The notes below the pieces were generated by a model. It was not told the DNA's origin and ran no database searches. It saw only the letters and a list, made by a program, of their open reading frames with translations. From CAVSWT01 sp963782985 (GTDB lineage Bacteria; Bacteroidota; Ignavibacteria; Ignavibacteriales; Ignavibacteriaceae), in assembly GCA_963782985.1 (NCBI GenBank), contig CAWALU010000006.1, positions 558,001-622,000 of the forward strand: 64,000 bases of DNA, written 5' to 3'. Both the position numbers and the translations under genes were made by a program. This document shows positions 57,142 through 64,000 of the stretch, piece by piece (position 1 is the stretch's first letter; each line of letters starts with the position of its first letter).

Positions 57142-57630
57142 ATGAAAACTAATTTAAAATTTATAATGCTGTTCTTTATCGGCGGTTGTATTTCGGCGTT
57201 CGCACAATCGCAAAATTCTGAAATTAAACATTTATCTGAAAAGGCAGATTTAATTTTTACGGGCAAAGTTACCAGTCAGCAATCCGAATGGAATAAAAAT
57301 AAAACTAAAATTTATACGGATGTTACTATCGCAGTGGATGAATTTCTTAAAGGAGAATCTTCGGATAAAAGTATAACTGTAACACATCCGGGCGGGGAAA
57401 TTGGAGATGTGGGGGAATGGTATTCACATATGCCTAAATTTAAAAATGACGAAGAGGTTTTGCTTTTTGTTAAGAGAGGCGTAAACGGAAATAAAAATAT
57501 TGTCTATGAGGGAGAGCAGGGAAAAATGACTTTATCGATTGATAAAAAAACCGGTGATAAATATACTCCTCAAAAAAAGAAAATCAGTTCTATAAAAAAT
57601 GAGATTATTAGCTACTCAAAAGCTAAGTAA
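57142..57630 (+). CDS. Small secreted protein, possibly TIMP/NTR-like, next to the metzincin gene
   Basis: 162 residues, signal peptide (FIMLFFIGGCISAFAQ). The mature part reads LSEKADLIFTGKVTSQQSEW, then IYTDVTIAVDEFLKG, SITVTHPGGEIG and MPKFKNDEEVLLFVKRG. This order (ADLIF.GKV, TDV.I.V.EFLKG, then a late glycine and LLFV) resembles the NTR/TIMP-like OB-fold proteins of bacteria. There is no cysteine at the mature N-terminus, so it cannot inhibit by the animal TIMP mechanism. It precedes the large metzincin gene by 53 bases on the same strand. Function unassigned. Confidence 0.65.
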   Translation: MKTNLKFIMLFFIGGCISAFAQSQNSEIKHLSEKADLIFTGKVTSQQSEWNKNKTKIYTDVTIAVDEFLKGESSDKSITVTHPGGEIGDVGEWYSHMPKFKNDEEVLLFVKRGVNGNKNIVYEGEQGKMTLSIDKKTGDKYTPQKKKISSIKNEIISYSKAK

Positions 57631-57683
57631 AACTTGATTGCAAAAACTTATATAACTTTTTAAAAACTTTTTTGAGATTAAAA

Positions 57684-60600
57684 ATGAATATTATAAACCG
57701 GTTCCAAATCATACTAACAGTCGCTTACATTTTATCTGCAAATTTTTTATTTGCTCACGATTACAATAATTCCTTTGTACTCGATTGCCGGGAGAGTGCG
57801 CTTAATATTTTGGATAAAGCGCCTATTAATACCGACGCTAATCAAATCGCATTTAATTATTTCAATAGCGATAATTCAAATAACCATTCTATTTCTGTTG
57901 AAGCCTGGATTTATATTATTGGCGAAAATTTAGGAACTAAAATGCCAATAATCTCTCGCTTAGTTGACGACGGCTCATCATTCGCTTTATATGTTAAAGA
58001 TAGGCGCGCTTTTTTTTCCGTGAGCGATGTTGAAATTGGCAGTGGCAATTCCCCAGAATCGCTTCCTATCTATAAGTGGGTACATTTAATCGGCGTTTAT
58101 GATGGACAGAAATTAAAGCTATACATTGATAAAAATTTAGTGAATTCAGAAACGGCAATTCTAGAGACAAGTTATCATACAGGGAAAGGTTTATTTATTG
58201 GTAAAACTGAGGAAGGTTCTTTTAAAGGATTAATAGATGAAGTAAGAATTTGGAATTACGCGCTGCCAACTAATTATATAAATAGCTGCGATGATGAATC
58301 TCCTGAAAATATTCCCGACGGCATAAAATCTCATTTATACGGCAGATGGTCTTTTAGCAAAATAAATGATTACAACGGAAATAAAATTTTACTAGATTTA
58401 TCAAAATACAAAAATCATCTTATCGTAAATGGAGTTGACCAAATAGTTAAAAGCAAAAATCCAGACTTATTAATTGTTAATTCTATTGGAGATGAAGAAG
58501 ATGAAAATCCGGGTAATGGTTATTGCAGAACAGGCAAAGGCGAAATAACTTTGCGCGCCGCTATTCAAGAAGCAAATTCAGCGGAAGGGAAAAAATCAAT
58601 TTACTTTAATATTCCCGGCGGCGGACCATTTTCAATTAAACCATTATCGCCTCTTCCAGCAATTAATAAAAAAATTAATATTGATGGAACAACTCAAACC
58701 AGTTATACCGGTATTCCTTTGATTGAAGTTAATGGTATTAATTCAGGCGGCGGTAACGGCTTGGTTTTAACAGGCGGTGAAAGCTGCGTTTCAGGATTGG
58801 TAATTAATAATTTTTCCGATTATGGATTATATGTTGCAAACGGAGGCAATAATAAAATTGATGGAAATTATTTTGGGGCTGATTTAACCGGAGGCGCGGC
58901 GCGGGGGAATGCAAGCGGGATTTTTATTGGCGATGGTTCTTCTAATAATATCGTCGGCGGATGGATGCGAAATATTATTTCGGGAAATAATTACAACGGC
59001 ATTGTAATACAAATGAGCGGCGGCAACAAAATTATCGATAATTATATTGGACTTAACAACGCGGGCGTAAGCGCTTTAATAAATAATGAAAATGGTATTC
59101 TAATTGACGCCGCCAGCAGTGAAAATAATATTACTCAAAATTATTTTGCAAGTAAAAAAAGTTCCATTTGCATTAGCGGCTCCGGCTCAGAAAATAACCG
59201 TATAAATAAAAATCATTTTGGAGTTAATATTAATCAGATTCCAATTGATAATTCGGATTTCGGCGTATCTATTCTTAGCGGTTCAAAGAATAATTTTGTT
59301 ACCGCTAATTATGTGGCTGCTTCCAAATTGGCAGGAATTTTTTTGGGGAACAATGCGATCAATAATTTAATTGACGGCAATTACATCGGCACAAATCAAA
59401 ACGGCGATAACCTTGCAAATGAAATTGGAATAACTCTCGGTTATGACGCCTCAAATAATTCAATAATTAATAATTTCATTTCGTACAATCATAAAGAGGG
59501 AATTGCTATTGGAGTTTATGATTCTACTTTAGGCTGGACTTCCGCAAATAATACAAAAATTAGTAACAATATAATTTCACATAACGGAAGCTATGGTTTG
59601 GCGGTGAAATCAGGAATTAATAATTCTATTCTTTCAAATTCCATATATTCAAATGCCGCTATAGAATCATTTGACCTTGGCATTAATTTATTGAAAATGG
59701 AAAATGGAAATTTAGTCGACGATGGACATGATGCAAATGATTTTTTAGACGCTGATATTGGCAACAATAAAAAACAAAACTATCCTTTAATTCAAAGTTT
59801 TTATTCGGGCAATGAAGAAACTCCGGGAGTATCAATTTTCGGCGAGTTAAAAAGTGAGCCGCTTAAAACATACACAGTTCAATTTTTTTCTAATTCAGAT
59901 CGTTTAGAATACTCCGGTGAAAAATTTATCGGAGATACCATATTAACAACAGATGGCGTCGGCGCTGTAAAATTTCAATATAATAATTCTAATGCCTGGG
60001 TTGATATTGATAACAACAATTCAGTAACGGCAACTGCCACAGATGAGTTAGGCAATACATCGGAATTTTCCGACCCTATAACATCTGAAAAATTATTCGG
60101 TAAAAAATATGTCGTCAATACAACTTTAAACGGCGGAATTCCGCTGCATTGGGAAGGGGGCAAGAGTATATACAACGTTTCACCTTCGGTTTTATCGGCT
60201 GGAAATAATTACGCCGGTGAGATTGAAAAAGCATTTAATACCTGGAGCCAGTTAAATCTATTAGAAGCGAACAGAGGAACTGATTTAACCTCTAACAAAT
60301 GGGGCGGCGATCCTGACGGAATAAATAATATTGTGTGGCTAAACGGATTGGATTGGAATACTACCGAAGCTCCGGAACAAGTTGTGGCGGTAACAAGAGT
60401 AAGATATATTGTTTCAACCGGTGAATTTTTAGATGTGGATGTTGCTTTTAACGGGACGCCTCATCCATCAGCCGGCGGAACAATAGAATGGGCGGCGCCT
60501 ACTACCGGCAGCGATGATAAACTTGACGTTCAAAATGTTATGACTCACGAAGGTTCGCATTATTTTGGACTTGGAGATTTATATAACCCTGGTGATAACG

Positions 60601-62942
60601 GCTACGTGCCTGCAATGGGGCAGGATAATCAAGATCAAACAGCTTATGGCAGAATAGCCGTTAATGAAACTAAAAAAAGAGATTTGTTCAATTATAATTT
60701 CCCCAGTCCCGGTTCCCCGGAAGGCGATGTTGCGGGAATTGAAACCATTTATAATAATCTTGATAAAGTATATGTCGATTTGGTTCTTGTATTTGACGGC
60801 GCTACTTCATTTACCTCGCCGGATGCGCTCAATGGATTTAGCGCTTCTATAAACAGCGCGCTTGAGCTAGCAGAAAATTTAAGAGATAATGATCGCATTA
60901 CCATTGTTAATCGATCGCAAAGCGCAGGCGGAGCAGAGTATCCCTTAGGCGGCTACACGAAAACTGCTTTTATAAATGCTCTTAATAATTTGCAGCCGGG
61001 CGGCAGCGGCAATTTAGCGGAACGTATTCTTGCGGCGCATAATGAACTTCAAAGCAGCGATCATCCGGAAAGAAAAAAAGTAATTATTTTATTTAGCGCC
61101 GGCGAAGAAACTTCATCTCCTAATATTGTTGAAAGCGTTGTCCCCGTTTTACAAGGTAGTAACACTATCGTAAACACTCTTGGCTTTAATTCAAAACAGC
61201 AATCGCAAGATTTAATGGGATGGTTAGCAGATAAAACCAAAGGCGATTATTATCAGATTAATAGTTCCGCAGAGATTAGCAGCGTTGTTAATGTAATTTG
61301 GTTTAGACTGCTTGGATTGCAAATTACTTTTATTTCGCAGCCTTATAGCAGCGCTGATATTGCAGAAGCCGGAGGAAATGGATTGCTTTGGCAAGGCGGA
61401 TTGCTTTGGCAGGGCGGGTTATTATGGCAAGGTAAAACAAACCTGTGGGAAGGCGGCTTATTATGGCAAGGTGGACTTCTTTGGCAAGGAAGAACGGCCG
61501 CTCAATTCGGTTTGTTATGGCAAGGCAGCGACTTTGATTTGTATTTAATTCCACCGGATGGCGATGCTAATAATCCTATCACCCCGCAAAATTATCAAAG
61601 TCCTCAATTCCAGAAATATGGGCTGGAATATGTAACAGGTAATTCTTTTGAATTTTATAAAATAAGTACTCCAAGTGTTGGCGCATGGAAGGGCTACATA
61701 AAAGGTATAGATGTACCGGCTATTCCCGAAGACGTGCGCGTTTATTCATCCACAAAATCAGATAGAGTTATGATTGTAAATTCTGATAAGGAAAGATATA
61801 CTGTGGGTGAGAAGATAGTTCTTGAAGCAAAATTGTTTGAAGGAGGCGAAGGTAAAATTAATTCCGAACATGAAAGTTCAGGAATGCCTATCACAAACGC
61901 GTTTGTTGTGGCTACTATTATTACGCCCGACAATCCTGATCCAGCCGATAACTTTGCTTATCAGCTTGATTATATTCCCCAAGACAGCGTCTATAGATTA
62001 GTCTATGACTCTGCGAATGTTGTGGGCAGCTATAAAATTGTAGTTTACGCCACCGATTTTCTTGCGGCTGATTCAAGCGGTGTTCTAAAAATGAATAATG
62101 AATTTTTAATACAGAGCGATCATTCAGTGTATGTTTCGCAAAATGAAATTCCTCTTATGGTTTCAGGCAGATCAAAAATAATTGAAGCTCTGAATCTTTT
62201 AAAAACTATTAAAAATAATTTTTCGTTCAGCAAAAAAGAAAAAAATAATATTAACGAAGCTATTGAAGAAATTAATTCTTCATTAAAAGCAAAGAACTTT
62301 ACAGATGATAACAATCTTTCTCAATATGGACTGCATTTCTATGGAGATATTTCCTCGGCGGTTTTTCAACTGGACCGCTTACTAAAAAATAGTCAAGTCA
62401 AGAATGAAATAAACAGCGTATTAAATTTATTGTTTGAGGGTTCAAAAGTATTTGCCGAAAGTTCAATTGAAGAAGCTTCCGAAAATTGTACGCTGCGATG
62501 GGGCTGTTCTCTTATATTAAAAACAGCAAATGCCGCGCTTGATAAAGCGGTAATCAGCTTCAGTAAAAATACCTGTTTTATTGCATTCGGTTATCTTGCA
62601 AGCGCATGGACGCAGTCTCAGTTAGCAATTGGAACAAGACTTAGAAAAGGCGCAGAATCTGCATCTGATAATTTACCAACTGAGTTCGCCGTTGAGCAAA
62701 ATTATCCTAATCCTTTTAATCCAAATACAACGATAAAATATCAGCTTCCTGAAGCCAGCCATGTTAATATTCAAGTGTATGATGTGATTGGAAATTTAAT
62801 AACTACTTTATTAGACGATGAGAAGGATGCAGGCTATTACAGCATTGATTGGAATGCCGGTGGATTAGCCAGCGGCGTTTATTTGTATGTTTTTAGAAGC
62901 GGCGACTATTTGTCAACTAAAAAATTAATCCTGTTAAAATAG
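57684..62942 (+). CDS. Giant T9SS protein: LamG, beta-helix, metzincin, VWA, GLLWQG repeats, sorting domain
   Basis: 1752 residues from the ATG at 57684 (an in-frame TTG at 57672 is less likely). Order: signal peptide; LamG-like domain ~55-205 (SVEAWIYIIGENLG, KWVHLIGVYDGQKLKLYID); beta-helix ~250-690 (LRAAIQEANSAEGKKSIYFN, then repeated NxIxxNY rungs); metzincin/matrixin-like protease ~815-1010 with HEGSHYFGLGD at 955-965 (zinc ligands H955, H959, D965; Glu956) and a candidate Met-turn at ~978; VWA-like domain ~1027-1215 (VLVFDGATS, a changed DxSxS); GLLWQG repeats 1233-1281; beta-domain (SDFDLYLIPPDGDANNP); helical region ~1500-1640; T9SS sorting domain from ~1668 (EQNYPNPFNPNTTIKY to KKLILLK). 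Secreted surface protease or adhesin; substrate unknown. Confidence 0.85.
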   Translation: MNIINRFQIILTVAYILSANFLFAHDYNNSFVLDCRESALNILDKAPINTDANQIAFNYFNSDNSNNHSISVEAWIYIIGENLGTKMPIISRLVDDGSSFALYVKDRRAFFSVSDVEIGSGNSPESLPIYKWVHLIGVYDGQKLKLYIDKNLVNSETAILETSYHTGKGLFIGKTEEGSFKGLIDEVRIWNYALPTNYINSCDDESPENIPDGIKSHLYGRWSFSKINDYNGNKILLDLSKYKNHLIVNGVDQIVKSKNPDLLIVNSIGDEEDENPGNGYCRTGKGEITLRAAIQEANSAEGKKSIYFNIPGGGPFSIKPLSPLPAINKKINIDGTTQTSYTGIPLIEVNGINSGGGNGLVLTGGESCVSGLVINNFSDYGLYVANGGNNKIDGNYFGADLTGGAARGNASGIFIGDGSSNNIVGGWMRNIISGNNYNGIVIQMSGGNKIIDNYIGLNNAGVSALINNENGILIDAASSENNITQNYFASKKSSICISGSGSENNRINKNHFGVNINQIPIDNSDFGVSILSGSKNNFVTANYVAASKLAGIFLGNNAINNLIDGNYIGTNQNGDNLANEIGITLGYDASNNSIINNFISYNHKEGIAIGVYDSTLGWTSANNTKISNNIISHNGSYGLAVKSGINNSILSNSIYSNAAIESFDLGINLLKMENGNLVDDGHDANDFLDADIGNNKKQNYPLIQSFYSGNEETPGVSIFGELKSEPLKTYTVQFFSNSDRLEYSGEKFIGDTILTTDGVGAVKFQYNNSNAWVDIDNNNSVTATATDELGNTSEFSDPITSEKLFGKKYVVNTTLNGGIPLHWEGGKSIYNVSPSVLSAGNNYAGEIEKAFNTWSQLNLLEANRGTDLTSNKWGGDPDGINNIVWLNGLDWNTTEAPEQVVAVTRVRYIVSTGEFLDVDVAFNGTPHPSAGGTIEWAAPTTGSDDKLDVQNVMTHEGSHYFGLGDLYNPGDNGYVPAMGQDNQDQTAYGRIAVNETKKRDLFNYNFPSPGSPEGDVAGIETIYNNLDKVYVDLVLVFDGATSFTSPDALNGFSASINSALELAENLRDNDRITIVNRSQSAGGAEYPLGGYTKTAFINALNNLQPGGSGNLAERILAAHNELQSSDHPERKKVIILFSAGEETSSPNIVESVVPVLQGSNTIVNTLGFNSKQQSQDLMGWLADKTKGDYYQINSSAEISSVVNVIWFRLLGLQITFISQPYSSADIAEAGGNGLLWQGGLLWQGGLLWQGKTNLWEGGLLWQGGLLWQGRTAAQFGLLWQGSDFDLYLIPPDGDANNPITPQNYQSPQFQKYGLEYVTGNSFEFYKISTPSVGAWKGYIKGIDVPAIPEDVRVYSSTKSDRVMIVNSDKERYTVGEKIVLEAKLFEGGEGKINSEHESSGMPITNAFVVATIITPDNPDPADNFAYQLDYIPQDSVYRLVYDSANVVGSYKIVVYATDFLAADSSGVLKMNNEFLIQSDHSVYVSQNEIPLMVSGRSKIIEALNLLKTIKNNFSFSKKEKNNINEAIEEINSSLKAKNFTDDNNLSQYGLHFYGDISSAVFQLDRLLKNSQVKNEINSVLNLLFEGSKVFAESSIEEASENCTLRWGCSLILKTANAALDKAVISFSKNTCFIAFGYLASAWTQSQLAIGTRLRKGAESASDNLPTEFAVEQNYPNPFNPNTTIKYQLPEASHVNIQVYDVIGNLITTLLDDEKDAGYYSIDWNAGGLASGVYLYVFRSGDYLSTKKLILLK
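61380..61526 (+). repeat. GLLWQG hexapeptide repeat region
   Basis: Six GLLWQG copies, at 61380-61397, 61398-61415, 61416-61433, 61455-61472, 61473-61490 and 61509-61526, plus a diverged NLWEG copy at 61434-61454 and a non-matching RTAAQF spacer at 61491-61508. Leucine codons vary between copies (TTG CTT, TTA TTA, CTT CTT, TTG TTA), as do the Gly and Gln codons, so the protein sequence is kept while the DNA has diverged. Confidence 0.8.
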
Positions 62943-62996
62943 TCCGCTGAATTCCAAAAATACTTTTAAGAGTAAAAGTAATATTTATTATAATTG

Positions 62997-63034
62997 TGTC
63001 GCAGACAAAAAAATCGTTTGCGACATTTTATTTT
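62997..63034 (+). terminator. Intrinsic terminator after the giant T9SS gene
   Basis: TGTCGCAGAC (62997-63006) and GTTTGCGACA (63016-63025) make a 10-base stem with one G-T pair and a 9-base A-rich loop, followed by a TTTTATTTT tract. It begins 54 bases after the stop at 62942. Confidence 0.8.
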
Positions 63035-63052
63035 CATAAAAAAAGAATATTA

Positions 63053-64000
63053 ATGATTAATGTTTGCATTAAATTTTTAGCAATTTACTTTATCTTTTCT
63101 TTATCGCTATTTGCTCAAGAGCAAATTAGATTTAATCATCTAACTGTTGAAGATGGACTTTCTCAAAGCGCCGTTACTTGCATAATTCAGGATAGGAAAG
63201 GATTTATGTGGTTTGGTACGCAAGACGGCTTAAATAGATATGACGGTTATAATTTTAAAACTTTTAAAAATGATCCCGCTGATTCCACAAGTATATCCGA
63301 TAATTTCATTTTTTCTATTTATGAAAACGCAGACGGTTCCCTTTTTTTTGAAACTCAGAACGGCATACTAAATAAGTATTTCCCACTTACAGAATCTTTT
63401 CGTAAAGTTGATAAAAATTCTGTTAATCTAAGTCAAGCTAAGATTAGTTCAGTAGATGCTGTATATCATGATTCTTCAAAAGTAAAATGGTCAGGCGGGC
63501 TTGGCGCCGCGACGGGATTAAAAAAAGAGGATCTTGCCACTGGTAAAGTTACGGTTTACAAGCATAGCGCTTCCGATCCGTTTAGCATAAGTGATGATAA
63601 AGTTTATTCAATTTTTAGAGATCATGCCAATAATCTTTGGATTGGAACTTTTAATGGATTGGATAGACTTGATGAGAAGACGGGAAAATTTTATCATTAT
63701 AAAAAAAATGCAAGCGATCCCAACAGTCTTACCGATAATTGGATTTGGCCTATCTTTGAAGATTCTAAAAATAACTTGTGGATAGGCACAGTTCGAGGCG
63801 GGCTGTGCAAATTTAATTATGAAACAAATTCTTTTACATCTTACAAAAATGATTCGGCTGATCCATACAGCATAAATGATAATTTTATTTTTTCAATTTA
63901 TGAAGACCGCGGCGGAGTAATGTGGGTAGGTACAAACACCGGCGGAGTAAATTATTTTCATCCTGCTACTCAAGTTTTTGAACATTACACAAATAAAAGA
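63053..64000 (+). CDS. Reg_prop (two-component-propeller) sensor protein, N-terminal part (runs off window end)
   Basis: The frame from the ATG at 63053 is open to the window edge: 316 residues visible. Signal peptide/N-anchor (IKFLAIYFIFSLSLFAQ), then RFNHLTVEDGLSQSAVTCII and repeated propeller blades (GFMWFGTQDGLNRYDGYNF, NNLWIGTFNGLDRLDEKTG, NNLWIGTVRGGLCKFNYETN, GVMWVGTNTGGVNYFHPAT). These are Reg_prop repeats of the large periplasmic sensor found in Bacteroidota hybrid two-component systems and in some SpoIIE/GGDEF-linked sensors. The output domain lies outside the window. It may sense a polysaccharide breakdown product. Confidence 0.88.
   Translation, partial: MINVCIKFLAIYFIFSLSLFAQEQIRFNHLTVEDGLSQSAVTCIIQDRKGFMWFGTQDGLNRYDGYNFKTFKNDPADSTSISDNFIFSIYENADGSLFFETQNGILNKYFPLTESFRKVDKNSVNLSQAKISSVDAVYHDSSKVKWSGGLGAATGLKKEDLATGKVTVYKHSASDPFSISDDKVYSIFRDHANNLWIGTFNGLDRLDEKTGKFYHYKKNASDPNSLTDNWIWPIFEDSKNNLWIGTVRGGLCKFNYETNSFTSYKNDSADPYSINDNFIFSIYEDRGGVMWVGTNTGGVNYFHPATQVFEHYTNKR

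Noticed and set aside
61312..61554. Two overlapping frames across the GLLWQG repeat on both strands
   Set aside because: They arise because the repeat lacks stops in other frames; the main frame carries the family-consistent protein.
1..64000. CRISPR arrays, tRNA or rRNA genes, insertion sequences, prophage
   Set aside because: None could be seen: no regularly spaced direct repeats with unique spacers, no cloverleaf or rRNA-like stretch, no transposase or integrase text.

Overview
The window looks like an AT-rich chromosome segment of a Bacteroidota/Chlorobi-group bacterium, most like the Ignavibacteria. Several large secreted proteins end in the same type IX secretion (T9SS) sorting domain, recognisable by an NYPNPFNP start, a VYDLLGNEI-like centre and a KKMILLK-like end. 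Two TonB-dependent receptors carry N-terminal carboxypeptidase-D-like domains and no SusD partner is present. Organism assignment is inference from protein style; there is no rRNA in the window.

Layout. (1) 1-1212: end of a small membrane protein, a winged-helix regulator and another membrane protein. (2) 1286-6728, minus strand: a signalling operon (GAF-SpoIIE phosphatase, double ABM-domain protein, Ser/Thr kinase with TPRs, secreted esterase). (3) 7061-53449, all plus strand: about 46 kb devoted to pectin. It holds uxaC, a TonB receptor, a beta-helix protein, PL1 and PL10 lyases, a second TonB receptor with a fibronectin-type secreted protein and a PorV/PorQ-like protein, a small T9SS protein, GH28, a PL9-like lyase, another beta-helix protein, a multidomain pectinesterase, GH105, a CE12 fusion, KDG kinase, a LacI regulator, a second CE8 protein, KDPG aldolase, a TRAP transporter, uxaE, an SDR reductase, a second KDG-kinase-like protein, a decayed PIN toxin-antitoxin module, a LarA-like protein, pdxB, gnd, a DUF4861-like lipoprotein, kduI and kduD. 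(4) 53522-54989: an esterase and a small membrane protein. (5) 55003-56609, minus strand: a second SpoIIE phosphatase gene, probably split by an indel. (6) 57142-62942: a small secreted protein and a 1752-residue metzincin/VWA protein containing a GLLWQG repeat. (7) 63053-end: start of a Reg_prop sensor protein.

How it fits together. Surface esterases (CE8, CE12), lyases (PL1, PL9, PL10) and GH28 would cut pectin. GH105 releases unsaturated galacturonate. TonB receptors and the TRAP transporter would carry products inward. Galacturonate would flow UxaC, then UxaE, then the SDR reductase to mannonate; unsaturated uronate would flow through KduI and KduD to KDG; both join at KdgK and Eda. Mannonate dehydratase (UxuA) is not in the window. 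A LacI-type palindrome upstream of uxaC is a candidate operator for the LacI regulator.

Quality note. At least nine genes are broken by one-base indels, often at A or T runs, while their neighbours are intact. This looks more like uncorrected sequencing error than decay. The exception is the toxin-antitoxin module at 45825-46401, which also carries a nonsense codon.
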